From a bacterium UBA2219 (GTDB lineage: Bacteria > Desulfobacterota > Deferrimicrobia > Deferrimicrobiales > Deferrimicrobiaceae), in assembly GCA_002327765.1 (NCBI GenBank), contig DCUH01000090.1, forward strand, positions 1 to 28,625: a DNA stretch of 28,625 nucleotides, given 5' to 3'. Below, piece after piece: positions 1 to 7,675 of the stretch. Below the pieces are notes generated by a model, which did not search any database, was not told the origin of the DNA, and saw only the letters and a program-made list of their open reading frames with translations. The translations under genes and the position numbers were made by a program. Position 1 is the stretch's first letter. Each line of letters opens with the position of its first letter.

Positions 1-469
1 TCTTCGCGGCGATCGCGGCGAGCTCGGCCTTGAGGCCGTCGAGGATCTTCTGCTTGTTCGCGATCTCCTGGGCGGCGGAGATCATGAAGGCGTTCTTCTC
101 CATCACCTGGGCCTCGAGCTCCTTCTTGCCCTGGGCGATCTGCTGCTGGATGAAAGCGACCTCCAGCCCGGATTCAGCCTTCGCCTTCGCGCCCTCCTCG
201 GCGATCTTCGCCTTCTCCGTCTCCCGGTACTCCGCCAGGCGGACGACTTCCTGATCGAGCTCGGCGCGTGTGGTGTCCCGCAATTCCGTAAGGTTGATGA
301 CCTCGTTGGAAAGCCCGTCTCGCCTGGCGGTCAGGTCGCCGAGGGATCCCTGCGTCTGCGCGTACAGTGCCAGTGCCGCCTCGATGTCCTTGGCCGCCTT
401 GAAGGCGTTGGCGATGCTCCTCATGGTGGCGATTCCCTGGTTCAGGATGTCCGGATTGATCTGGTCCAT
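1..469 (-). CDS. Coiled-coil phage structural protein, cut by the window edge
   Basis: The reading frame starts at an ATG at 469 and stays open to base 1, so at least 156 residues are present and the C-terminus lies outside the window. The ribosome binding site GGAGGTAA overlaps the stop of the upstream gene, which fixes the start and suggests coupled translation. From about residue 40 the protein is rich in Glu, Lys, Ala, Gln and Leu with heptad-like spacing, which predicts a long coiled coil. There is no signal peptide or membrane segment. It lies last in the visible head operon, so a head-tail joining, internal virion or tail role is possible. I do not recognise the family. Confidence 0.75.
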   Translation of the reverse strand, partial: MDQINPDILNQGIATMRSIANAFKAAKDIEAALALYAQTQGSLGDLTARRDGLSNEVINLTELRDTTRAELDQEVVRLAEYRETEKAKIAEEGAKAKAESGLEVAFIQQQIAQGKKELEAQVMEKNAFMISAAQEIANKQKILDGLKAELAAIAAK

Positions 470-472
470 GGC

Positions 473-835
473 TTACCTCCCCACCAGGAGCATGTAGACA
501 TCGACGCTCGTGGTCTCATCCCCGGCGGAGACTCGGGGGCGGATATTCAGCACGTTTTCGAGGACGGCCTCGATCTTCTCTGAGCCGAAGGTCAGGGGAT
601 TCTGGCTCGGGTCGTTGAGGGCAGCGTAGGATGCCGGTTCCAATTCGTTGCTTCCCTCGATGACCACGGCTCCGCCGGCACCGAACGTGCCCTTGACGTG
701 CACGGAGCGATCGCTCCTGGACGGACGCTTGAACGGGGCGCCGACGTCGTCCACCGCCAGGCCGGCCCACTTCACCAGGCACACCCCGGAGGAGTCATAC
801 CCGGTCCTCACGATCTCGAACGATTTCTCTGCCAT
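473..835 (-). CDS. Hypothetical phage structural protein (120 aa)
   Basis: The ATG at 835 follows a strong GGAGGAG site and the frame ends just before the next gene. The sequence is a compact soluble protein with alternating hydrophobic residues, suggesting beta structure, and a stretch VHVKGTFGAGGAVVIEGSNE that resembles small beta-rich head or tail proteins. It sits in the head operon after the major capsid gene and two other small proteins. Position suggests a decoration, head-completion or tail-connector protein, but no motif allows a firm choice. Confidence 0.72.
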   Translation of the reverse strand: MAEKSFEIVRTGYDSSGVCLVKWAGLAVDDVGAPFKRPSRSDRSVHVKGTFGAGGAVVIEGSNELEPASYAALNDPSQNPLTFGSEKIEAVLENVLNIRPRVSAGDETTSVDVYMLLVGR

Positions 836-858
836 GAGCAGACTCCTCCAGGAGGACG

Positions 859-876
859 GGGGGCCTTTCGGCCCCC
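859..876 (-). other. Intergenic RNA hairpin with GAAA tetraloop
   Basis: On the minus-strand transcript the sequence folds as a 7-bp stem GGGGGCC closing a GAAA (GNRA) loop. It lies between the stop at 884 and the ribosome binding site of the next gene. There is no following run of U, so it does not look like a full intrinsic terminator; an mRNA-stabilising or processing hairpin is more likely. Confidence 0.55.
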
Positions 877-883
877 ATCCATG

Positions 884-1330
884 TCAGTTGTTGGACTTCG
901 ACGGGTCCTTCTTGAAAAACACCTTGAACGTTCGATCGGCCGCTTGGGCGGCCCCGGTCAATATCTTGATCCGGTTGAAGAAGCTGATTCGGCAATCGGG
1001 AGGAGGCGACAGGTACATGCCTCCCGTGCCGGCGGCGGAGCTCCACAGGACGCTGTTCGTGCCGTTGTTCAGGCAGAACAGGTCGTCGTACGTGGTCCCG
1101 CCGTCGGGAGAGACCTTGACGCTCACTGTCGCCGAGGTGATCGTCGGGACGTAGATCGTGAAGTAGTCCACACCCCTCGGGATCGTGGCCGCCGAGGAAA
1201 GCGTGTTGTCGGTGACCACCCCGCCGGTGATCGTGACCTCCGCGTACCCATCATGCCAGGCTATCGCCTGCCCGGCGGTCATCACGGCAATCGCCGCGAC
1301 AACCATCAGCATCACCATGAATTTCCTCAT
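884..1330 (-). CDS. Small protein with Sec signal peptide, encoded in the phage head operon
   Basis: I chose the ATG at 1330 because it follows an AGGAGG site at good spacing; the open frame extends further upstream but only as an out-of-frame shadow of the neighbouring gene. The 148-residue product begins MRKF, then a hydrophobic stretch VMLMVVAAIAVMTAGQAIA that reads as a classical Sec signal peptide with an AxA-like cleavage point near residue 24. The mature part is rich in Thr, Ser, Gly and Val (for example FTIYVPTITSATVSVKVSPDGG), suggesting an immunoglobulin-like or jelly-roll beta fold. It contains two cysteines (FCLNN, PPDCR). Its place between two head-associated genes is that of a decoration protein, yet the signal peptide predicts export, which is unusual for a virion part. 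Function unknown. Confidence 0.75.
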   Translation of the reverse strand: MRKFMVMLMVVAAIAVMTAGQAIAWHDGYAEVTITGGVVTDNTLSSAATIPRGVDYFTIYVPTITSATVSVKVSPDGGTTYDDLFCLNNGTNSVLWSSAAGTGGMYLSPPPDCRISFFNRIKILTGAAQAADRTFKVFFKKDPSKSNN

Positions 1331-1355
1331 GTCGGTTCCCTCCTGGGAAAGTGGA

Positions 1356-1375
1356 GGGGCGCCCGAAGGCGCCCC
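1356..1375 (-). other. Intergenic RNA hairpin with UUCG tetraloop
   Basis: The minus-strand RNA forms an 8-bp stem GGGGCGCC closed by a C(UUCG)G tetraloop, an unusually stable loop class. It lies between the stop of the 150-aa protein and the ribosome binding site of the signal-peptide gene. No U-run follows, so transcription probably continues through it; differential mRNA stability after the capsid genes is one possible role. Confidence 0.6.
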
Positions 1376-1386
1376 GGGTTTTACCG

Positions 1387-1839
1387 TCAGCCACCGGTGA
1401 TGTAGTCGATGTGCCCCTTGTAGACGCCATCGGCCACGATCACGTCGCCGATGGTCGTCACGATGATCTCCGTTTCCGCCGTGCAGAGGTGGCCGTATCC
1501 GGTGCCACCCTCTCCGGCGGCGTTGGGGATCTCCGTGAAGTTCTCGCCCGAAACGTCGATGCCGTCCGCAAACCGGTCCGCCGTCGTCCCGTCTCCGATG
1601 TCGATGGTGACACCGGCGCCGGCGAACGTGCCGTCGTTGTACCACTTGCCTCCCATGATCCGCGCGCCTTTCGGGATCTTGCAAAGGCTGATCGTGGTTC
1701 CAACGGCGACATCCGTGCCGGCAACCGTCCCCGAGAAATACTTCCGGACGAGCTGCCCACAGGTGTCCGGCTTGTTCGGCACCATCGGGACGGCGACCTC
1801 GTTGGTCCGCTGATCCGAATACAGAGTTCCCGCTGCCAT
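1387..1839 (-). CDS. Head-associated hypothetical protein (150 aa)
   Basis: The ATG at 1839 follows AGGAGGTAA with 7-base spacing, 31 bases after the capsid stop. The protein contains KIPKGARIMGGKWYNDGTFAG followed by a beta-rich stretch with VTIDIGDGT and a C-terminal HIDYITGG. Proteins with this pattern (a 'K(I/V)PKGARI...' segment and alternating strands) are common directly downstream of phage major capsid genes and are usually annotated as hypothetical or decoration proteins. No catalytic motif is visible. A capsid decoration or head-stabilising role is inferred from position only. Confidence 0.75.
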   Translation of the reverse strand: MAAGTLYSDQRTNEVAVPMVPNKPDTCGQLVRKYFSGTVAGTDVAVGTTISLCKIPKGARIMGGKWYNDGTFAGAGVTIDIGDGTTADRFADGIDVSGENFTEIPNAAGEGGTGYGHLCTAETEIIVTTIGDVIVADGVYKGHIDYITGG

Positions 1840-1870
1840 GTCAGTTACCTCCTGAAGTTAAAGGGTTTCG

Positions 1871-2740
1871 TTATTCGGCGCAGTCGATCGCCAGGAGCTT
1901 CCCGTCTTCGACGCGCAGGGCGCCGCAGTCGATGGTGATGGAGATCTGGTCGACGTTGGACAGATCGCGCCGCTTGCCGATCTCGATCGCCATGTCCTGG
2001 CCGAGGAAGAAGCCCACACCCGACTTCGCCCACGCGACGTTCCGGCGGGTGCCGGCGATCGCGCCAACGCCAAGGAGCGTGCTCGGGATCCAGTTGAACC
2101 CGCAGAAGTAGACCACCTTGCCGTCCTGCAGGGCCTTCTGGTTGTAGTCGTTGTTGACCACCTCGTCGATGTTCATGAGGTCCTCGAACTGCTCTGGGCC
2201 GTACGCCCAGTAGAGGGTCTCGGAATCGTCGACCAGGTTGGACATGAAGGTCTTCTTCGCCTCGATGATCTTGTCCTTGGTCAACCCGGTTCCGCCGTGG
2301 GCGATCAGCGCGGACCCGCCGGCGTTGAACGCCACCGACGTGGTGCCGTCCTCGCCCTCGTACGCGGTGCCCGTCATCGCGGCGATGATGACCTCGTCGA
2401 TCTTCCGCTCGCACGCCATGACGCCGTTCTGCTGGTAGGAGGACATCGGGTCGGAGCCGATCCGGTGCTTGTCGAGCGGATCGACCGTCATGTGGAGATC
2501 GTAGAGGTCCATCGTTCCGGACCGGCGCTGATGGATCTGCTCGGTCAGCACCGTGGGCTGGTTGCGGACGGTGCGCTTCGCCATGGCGGTGGCCGCCAGG
2601 ATGTCGAAGAACACGCGCTTGCCGACGAGCTTGCCGTCGTCGCGCACGGCTGCACGCAGCTTGGAACGCCGCTGCTGGAGGGCCAGCAGGACGCCCTCCT
2701 TGTACGTTTGGACCTGCCAGTTGGTGATTTCATTCGCCAT
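1871..2740 (-). CDS. Phage major capsid protein
   Basis: The ATG at 2740 is preceded by AAGGAGG and gives a 289-residue protein beginning MANEITNW; 32 further in-frame residues upstream are intergenic. The sequence has features of tailed-phage coat proteins: an N-terminal helical segment with QQRRSKLRAAV, a long middle segment with IDEVIIAAMTGTAYEG and TKDKIIEAKKTF, and a C-terminal beta-rich part ending in DISITIDCGALRVEDGK-like strands. Length and position directly downstream of a scaffold gene and a portal gene fit the main shell protein, presumably of the HK97 fold. It resembles the capsid proteins of podoviruses rather than the HK97 protease-fused type; no head maturation protease is seen nearby. 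High translation is expected from the strong ribosome site. Confidence 0.85.
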   Translation of the reverse strand: MANEITNWQVQTYKEGVLLALQQRRSKLRAAVRDDGKLVGKRVFFDILAATAMAKRTVRNQPTVLTEQIHQRRSGTMDLYDLHMTVDPLDKHRIGSDPMSSYQQNGVMACERKIDEVIIAAMTGTAYEGEDGTTSVAFNAGGSALIAHGGTGLTKDKIIEAKKTFMSNLVDDSETLYWAYGPEQFEDLMNIDEVVNNDYNQKALQDGKVVYFCGFNWIPSTLLGVGAIAGTRRNVAWAKSGVGFFLGQDMAIEIGKRRDLSNVDQISITIDCGALRVEDGKLLAIDCAE

Positions 2741-2940
2741 CGGGGAGAGCCTCCTTCCGAAGTTGGATATCCGTTGATGCCTTCGGCCTGGGAGGTTGCC
2801 CGCTGGAAGCGGACCTGCCCGTGACCTTGTCGCCAAGGTCCGGACCCGTGCGAGGGTTGCCCGGAGGGGTAAAGCGTGGCGCCGTTATCGGAGGCGCCTC
2901 CCCGCCGCGGGCCCTCTCGGGTTGCCCGCGGGTCTGTCGA
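2741..2940 (-). other. 200-base non-coding spacer with hairpins upstream of the capsid gene
   Basis: This is the longest gap in the window and separates scaffold and capsid genes. It holds three copies of the 9-mer GGTTGCCCG (2794, 2855 and 2920 on the plus strand). It also holds an inverted repeat GGCGCC at 2878-2883/2893-2898 and an 8-bp-armed stem at 2905-2931. On the minus-strand RNA the repeats read GGGCAACC before small GC-rich stems. No open frame with a ribosome site is present. It may hold a promoter, processing sites or a partial terminator that raises capsid expression over scaffold. Confidence 0.5.
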
Positions 2941-3951
2941 TCATTCGGTCCGGGGCGTCCCCGGGAACCGGAGCTGCTGCAGCTTGTTGACCTTCTCCAC
3001 GATCTCCTTGTGGTTCGGCTTGGTGCTGTCCATATATGCCGGATCGGTCATGAGCTTCTTCACCTCGGCGGCCGCGGCCTCCTTGGTCGTAATCCCCTCG
3101 ACGTTGGCGACCACGTAGCCGGACTCCTGCAGCATGCCGCCCAGGGCGTAGAACGCCTTCAGGATCGCCGGGTGGTTCCCCAGCCCGGACTCGTGGAGGA
3201 CCTTCGCGGTGTCTGGCCCTGCCGTCTCCAGCGCCTTCTTGGCCAGCGCCAGACGGGGCTCGTACTCCATGCCCCATTCCTTGACCAGCTCGGCCTCCGC
3301 GCGCCGACGCTCAGCGAGCGTGCTTTCGGCTTCCGCGACCGTCAGGCGGGCGGCGTTGGAGAAGAGCCGCTCGACCTGCTTGTTGTTCAAGCCCGCCTCG
3401 AAGGCGGAATTGAGCAGCCAGGACTCCATGCCGGGGTCCATCGTGACGTCCTTGGGCAGCTGCGGCCGCTCGAACTGGTACTCCGCCGGCGAGGGCGGCC
3501 GTCCCAGCTTGCCGTAGAACGTCGTCCAGTCCTCGGGCTTGGCGTCCTTCCCCGGGATCCGGATCGACTGCCCCTGGAACGATTCCAGCTCGGCGTGACT
3601 CTTGACGAATGCCGTGGGGTCCTTGAACTTCTCTAAAACCTTGAGCGCCTTTTCATCCGCAGACAGGGCAGGGTAGAGCCCATGCCTCCAGTCGTTTGGC
3701 TGGTAGGGGTTGGTCTGAGCTCCCGCTGCGCCCTGCTCACCGCTTCCGCCGCCCGCACCAGCATCCCCCCCGCTTCCCGCGCCGCTGGCCCCCGGCTTGC
3801 CGCCTTCGCCGCCACCCGCCGGGCCGCCCGCACCAGGGTCTCCCGAATCTCCCGCTCCAGCCGCTCCTCCCGGGTTGCCTCCGCCTCCACCGGATCCTCC
3901 TGCTCCCGCATCATCGTACGTTCCAATGCCCAACAGCTGCTTCCAGGTCAT
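2941..3951 (-). CDS. Phage scaffold / capsid assembly protein
   Basis: The ATG at 3951 follows GGAGG at 6 bases. Residues about 15-90 are a low-complexity tract of Gly, Ala, Ser and Pro, followed by NPYQPNDWRHGLYPALSADE and then a highly charged helical region rich in Glu, Lys, Ala and Leu. The C-terminus has a small helical segment ending in KVNKLQQLRFPGTP. An acidic, helical, partly disordered protein placed between portal and major capsid genes is the usual pattern for scaffolding proteins, which guide coat assembly and leave or are degraded before packaging. The 336-residue length suits this. The glycine-rich N-terminal tract is long and may be a flexible spacer. No protease motif was seen. 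Confidence 0.8.
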   Translation of the reverse strand: MTWKQLLGIGTYDDAGAGGSGGGGGNPGGAAGAGDSGDPGAGGPAGGGEGGKPGASGAGSGGDAGAGGGSGEQGAAGAQTNPYQPNDWRHGLYPALSADEKALKVLEKFKDPTAFVKSHAELESFQGQSIRIPGKDAKPEDWTTFYGKLGRPPSPAEYQFERPQLPKDVTMDPGMESWLLNSAFEAGLNNKQVERLFSNAARLTVAEAESTLAERRRAEAELVKEWGMEYEPRLALAKKALETAGPDTAKVLHESGLGNHPAILKAFYALGGMLQESGYVVANVEGITTKEAAAAEVKKLMTDPAYMDSTKPNHKEIVEKVNKLQQLRFPGTPRTE

Positions 3952-3999
3952 GCGTTCCTCCGTCCGGACCCCGCAAGGGGGTTGCCCGGTTGATGGATG

Positions 4000-4299
4000 C
4001 TATGTTTCCGCAGACTCCTGCTCCTCTTTCGGCACGTCCGCTTCCTCGGCCAGCACGGTAAGGATCCGAAGGACAACGTTTCGCTGAAGCGCCAGGGCAT
4101 GGGAATCCGCCGGCTGCCCCGGAACGAAACCGTCCACGTCGTAGAACTCCTTCCGAAGTTGCCCCAGTACGATTCGGCCGGAATCCGACGTGAAGGTCTC
4201 GACGAACGCCCTACGGATCTTCTTCTCCTCGGCTTTTCGCTCCTCGGCTTGCCGGTCCCGATCCTGGCGGTCGAGCTCCTCCTGTACGCGAGGGTCCAC
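4000..4299 (-). CDS. Bbp19-like phage structural protein
   Basis: The gene starts with GTG at 4299, directly abutting the portal TAG stop, so translation is likely coupled. The 99-residue protein has a charged N-terminal helix (QEELDRQDRDRQAEERKAEE). A conserved-looking core follows, AFVETFTSDSGRIVLGQLRK and then F-x-D-x-D-G, with a helical tail RNVVLRILTVL. The pattern 'F..TF....G..VL..L...F' is that of the small Bbp19 family of Bordetella phage BPP-1 and relatives, which is found next to portal genes. The molecular role in the virion is unknown; a portal- or packaging-associated function is inferred from location. Confidence 0.72.
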   Translation of the reverse strand: MDPRVQEELDRQDRDRQAEERKAEEKKIRRAFVETFTSDSGRIVLGQLRKEFYDVDGFVPGQPADSHALALQRNVVLRILTVLAEEADVPKEEQESAET

Positions 4300-5979
4300 C
4301 TACGCCACCGCCCCGGGAGCGCCTTCCATCTCTCCGCCCTGCTCGCCGACCACCTTCAGGTACGGCGCCTTGTTGCGCATCTCCTCGGAGGCCGCCAGGC
4401 GCTGCTCGACCGCCTGTTGCTCCGCCTGCTGAGCGGCGCGATCTTCCCGGAGCTGCCCCACCTGGTCCTTCGACCGCATGACCTTCGACGGCACGCCGAT
4501 CACCTCGGCGGAGTGCCAGCCGGCCTCGTCCAGGTCGATGACGTCCAGCAGAGAGGGGTCCTGCAGGTCGATGGACTGCTTGATCCGCCACTCCGTGAAC
4601 CGCTCGATCGCCATGGTGTCCGCGGAGCGCTGCGCCCGGGCGAGCGGCCCCTGATATTCGATGTCGATCGACCCGTCGACCTCGAGGAGTTCCCGGGGCG
4701 GAGGTGCGATCTGGCCGTTGCGAAGCAGTACGCCGAACACCCGCTCGATCGTCGGGTTGAACAGTTCCTCCTCGAGCCGCCCCAGCGTGGGGCCCAGCGC
4801 CTGCTGCATCCGCTCGTGACGGATCATGACCTCCCTGGCGGTCATCTCGCCGCCTTCTTCGGGAAGGTTCAGCAGGTCGGAGAAGAAGATCTGGTGGATC
4901 TGCTGCTGCATCGGCTCTTCGAGCAGCTCGGCGTTTCGAATGCTCGACCCATGCATCAGCGGCTGCAGCGGCGGATTCATCTGCCCGGGAAGCGAGGGCG
5001 CCACCGTGTTGATCGCCGCGGGACGCAGGGAGACCTTCGAAAGAACCCCGTTCTGCGTCGCCAGCAGCGGCGGGCGGATCGACAGGGACCCGGCCATCAG
5101 CTTCTGCTCGACGACCGCATTGAGGGTCTTCACCACCGGCAGCGCGACATGCCCGGGGCCGCGTCCGTACGTTTCCCCACTTGTCTTCGCCCAACGCGGC
5201 GTTGGGATCGGCCACTCCTGGTACCCGCCCTCCTCGAGCACCTGGTTGGTGTCCCACTCGAAGTACAGCGACCCATACGCCATGTCCCCGGAGAGCACGC
5301 CAGGGCCGGTCTTCCCGTACGGCCTCGGGTAGATGCAATGCAGGATGTCGATCTTCTTGTCCTTCTCGGAAGACTCCGCCACCCGCCGCACATCCGCTGA
5401 GGCCTTCCCCGGCCACAGGTCCTCGATCTGCGCCGCGGAGAGCTTCAGCTTCCGATAGACCGTGTTGACCCGCCGGTGACCGTCCTCGGCGATGCAGAAA
5501 TCCCCGGCGAATTGCGCAAGGAACTGCAAAGCGCCCGTACGCTTGTCGGTGTCTATCAGCAGGGAGGACGTCCCGAACGCTCCCAGGTCGAGATATGTCT
5601 CGTGGATCTGCGAGTAGAAGTTGCTCTGCGCCAGGGCGTAGTACATCCGCTCGGTGCAGTCGTCGAGCCAATCGGCGATCACCTTGACGTCGTTGAGCTC
5701 TGGCCGGCGGCTCTTCAGGGTGAACCACCGGGTGGCCTTGTTGGTCAGCGTCCCAGCCATGGAGGCCGCCAGCAGGTTCAGCGCGTGCTCGGCGGTAGGG
5801 TCGAACTGCTTGTCCGTCATCCGGACCACGGAGGAGTACCGGCTGGCGATGTTCGCCTTCCGGGGGATGATGTAGTCCGCCAGGTCGCACCAGATCGATA
5901 TGCAGGGCGACCGTTCCGCCTCCAGGTTGGCGTACCGGTCCTTGTGCTTGCGGACGTCGATCTCCGCGGCGCGCGCCAT
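4300..5979 (-). CDS. Portal protein (podovirus head-to-tail connector)
   Basis: The 559-residue product begins MARAAEIDVRKHKDRYANLE and has the layout of the 'head-to-tail connecting protein' family of T7-like and related podoviruses. An N-terminal segment contains WCDLADYIIPRK, then FDPTAEHALNLLAASMAGTLTNKATRWFTL-type core text around residues 58-90, then YLDLGAFGTSSLLID near residue 130. A central region carries GRGPGH, and a helical C-terminal region has PPPRELLEVDG and a Gln/Glu-rich end. Portal subunits form a dodecameric ring at one capsid vertex through which DNA is pumped by the terminase and to which the tail binds. Length and order (terminase, small protein, portal, Bbp19, scaffold, capsid) agree. 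The ATG at 5979 lies just after the stop of the preceding gene; its ribosome site is weak. Confidence 0.9.
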   Translation of the reverse strand: MARAAEIDVRKHKDRYANLEAERSPCISIWCDLADYIIPRKANIASRYSSVVRMTDKQFDPTAEHALNLLAASMAGTLTNKATRWFTLKSRRPELNDVKVIADWLDDCTERMYYALAQSNFYSQIHETYLDLGAFGTSSLLIDTDKRTGALQFLAQFAGDFCIAEDGHRRVNTVYRKLKLSAAQIEDLWPGKASADVRRVAESSEKDKKIDILHCIYPRPYGKTGPGVLSGDMAYGSLYFEWDTNQVLEEGGYQEWPIPTPRWAKTSGETYGRGPGHVALPVVKTLNAVVEQKLMAGSLSIRPPLLATQNGVLSKVSLRPAAINTVAPSLPGQMNPPLQPLMHGSSIRNAELLEEPMQQQIHQIFFSDLLNLPEEGGEMTAREVMIRHERMQQALGPTLGRLEEELFNPTIERVFGVLLRNGQIAPPPRELLEVDGSIDIEYQGPLARAQRSADTMAIERFTEWRIKQSIDLQDPSLLDVIDLDEAGWHSAEVIGVPSKVMRSKDQVGQLREDRAAQQAEQQAVEQRLAASEEMRNKAPYLKVVGEQGGEMEGAPGAVA

Positions 5980-5982
5980 CGC

Positions 5983-6333
5983 CTACTGCCCCAGCAGCGA
6001 CTTGCCGTAGTCGGAGCCGCCCAGGGACGCAGGGCCCCCGGTCAGGATCGTCGACGAAAACCCCCGTCGTCTGCGCAGCCGCATCCGCTCTAACCCCTTG
6101 GCCGCCTGCTCCTCGTATTCCGCCTGGCGGGCGTCCGCGTCTGCCTTCGCGGCCGCGTTCGCCTGGGCAGCGTCGGAGGCCTTGTTCGCGGCGGTCACCG
6201 TGCGAGTATGTATCCCGGCCATCGCGCCGAGCTGCGCGGCCGGCCCCTCGCTGGAGAAGGCCCCGAAACCCGTGAAGGGCGTGTAGTTCGCAACCTTTTT
6301 GACCGCACTCGTCACCTTCTTGAACCAGCCCAT
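5983..6333 (-). CDS. Small phage protein between terminase and portal (116 aa)
   Basis: I chose the ATG at 6333, preceded by a GGGAGGGGA site; the longer open frame upstream is a shadow of the terminase gene. The protein begins MGWFKKVTSAVKKVANYTP, has an alanine- and charge-rich helix around residues 48-86 (DAAQANAAAKADADARQAEY), then four arginines in a row and a Gly/Ser-rich end with GFSSTILTGG. Proteins with this plan, ending in a 'TILTGG' type motif, are often found beside podoviral portal genes. No function is established from the sequence; an internal head or portal-associated protein is possible. Confidence 0.7.
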   Translation of the reverse strand: MGWFKKVTSAVKKVANYTPFTGFGAFSSEGPAAQLGAMAGIHTRTVTAANKASDAAQANAAAKADADARQAEYEEQAAKGLERMRLRRRRGFSSTILTGGPASLGGSDYGKSLLGQ

Positions 6334-6343
6334 GCTCCCCTCC

Positions 6344-7675
6344 CTACGTCTCCGCCTCGGTTTGGAACTGCGCCGGCTGGTGGAGGTCCATGATCGGGTT
6401 GAAGTCCGTCTCCGCCCGGGTCTGCAGATTCGTCGGCGGCGGCCCCTGGTACCCCATGGCGACCAGATGGAACGCCGTCGAGCCGTGGGAAGCCCAGTCG
6501 TGGATGGGCTTCTCCTCGTACGTCCCCTTGTCGTCGTTCCAGGCCTTCCTGTACGACCGGAGCGCCTGCAGCCCCAGCTCGCATTTCTTCTCGTCGAACC
6601 GACAACGCGGCAGGATCCGGCGAGTCGCCTCGATGCACTCCGCAAGCCACCCCTGGGCGGAATGGCGCACCGGTACGATGCTGACCTTTAGGCCGTGCCG
6701 GGCTGCCCACCGGTCCCGCGGCTCGCTCGTGGTCAGCTCCCGACTGCGGCCGTCGTGGGGCCAGTAGTGGGTGCCGTAGATGTACGGCTTGTCCTTGAGC
6801 AGCTTGATGTACTGCCCCAGCCCGACCTCCCGGCCCTCCTCGTAATCGATGAAGTTGTACCCGTCGTGCTTGCGGGACTCCTGCATGAACCAGATCGCCG
6901 TCTGGTCATCCAGCCCTAGGTCCCAGAACGTGTGCACCGGCGTCGACGGATCGTACGGCACCACCGTGATCCGCCCGTCGGCCTGCGCCTGGGAGAGGTA
7001 ATCCCCGTAGAACGTGCCCACCAGGGCGGACTCCCACGAGCACTCGAACTCCTGCGCGTACGCCTCCTTGCTCATCGATCCGCGGGCGAGCTCGAGCTCC
7101 TCCGGTGGGATCACCTTCGTCTCGCTGGCCCGATAGATGACCGAATGCCAGTCCGCCGGCCGATCCTGCGCGAACTGGAAGGTCTCGTGGAAGTGGTTCT
7201 TTCCTCTCGGCGTGCCCAGGAACACCGCCCACCCTTTCCGGTCCGCAAGGGCGGGGCGGATGATCTCGTCGAATACCCGGCGGGACATCTGGGCGTATTC
7301 GTCCAGGACGACGCCGTCGAGGTAGAGCCCCCGGAGGGCGTCCGGGTTGTCGGCGCCCAGCAGCTGGATCCGCCGTTCCGCGAAGTCGCACCGCAGCTCC
7401 GCCTCGTTCCAGGAAGCCCCTGGAATCGGCGCCGTGAAGTGCTTCAGGTAGTCCCAGGCCACCTGCTTGGACTGCTTGAGCAGCGGCGACAGATACGCGT
7501 ACCGGGGCCTCGGCTGCACACACAGCGAGGCCTTCTTGATGATCTCGTTGATCGCGAAGACCGTCTTGCCGAACCGACGGTGGCAGACCACGACGTTGAA
7601 GCGTTTCAGCGACCGGTGGAGCTCCAGCTGCAGCGGGCGCGGTTTGTAGGGGATCTCGACGACCCGCTCCGTCAC
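6344..7675 (-). CDS. terL: Terminase large subunit (DNA-packaging ATPase and nuclease)
   Basis: The likely start is the GTG at 7675, which overlaps the TGA of the small-subunit gene (GTGA), giving 443 residues; the longer frame upstream only covers that gene. The ATPase domain shows the Walker A variant CHRRFGKT at about residues 31-38, Walker B GVVLDEYAQM at 121-130 with the catalytic Glu, and the coupling motif LGTPRGKNHF near 153-162. The C-terminal nuclease domain begins around FWDLGLDD (Asp near 252) and carries further acidic residues toward HDWASHG. The enzyme translocates phage DNA into the prohead through the portal and cuts concatemers. It appears complete and functional, and the order small subunit, large subunit, portal is standard. 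Confidence 0.93.
   Translation of the reverse strand: MTERVVEIPYKPRPLQLELHRSLKRFNVVVCHRRFGKTVFAINEIIKKASLCVQPRPRYAYLSPLLKQSKQVAWDYLKHFTAPIPGASWNEAELRCDFAERRIQLLGADNPDALRGLYLDGVVLDEYAQMSRRVFDEIIRPALADRKGWAVFLGTPRGKNHFHETFQFAQDRPADWHSVIYRASETKVIPPEELELARGSMSKEAYAQEFECSWESALVGTFYGDYLSQAQADGRITVVPYDPSTPVHTFWDLGLDDQTAIWFMQESRKHDGYNFIDYEEGREVGLGQYIKLLKDKPYIYGTHYWPHDGRSRELTTSEPRDRWAARHGLKVSIVPVRHSAQGWLAECIEATRRILPRCRFDEKKCELGLQALRSYRKAWNDDKGTYEEKPIHDWASHGSTAFHLVAMGYQGPPPTNLQTRAETDFNPIMDLHQPAQFQTEAET

Noticed and set aside
4826..5332. Rightward frame inside the portal gene resembling a Ser-rich protein
   Set aside because: Antisense shadow with no ribosome site and no conserved motif.
3997..5400. 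Rightward open frame of 467 codons
   Set aside because: Antisense shadow of the portal and Bbp19-like genes, which have clear family features and coupled starts on the minus strand.
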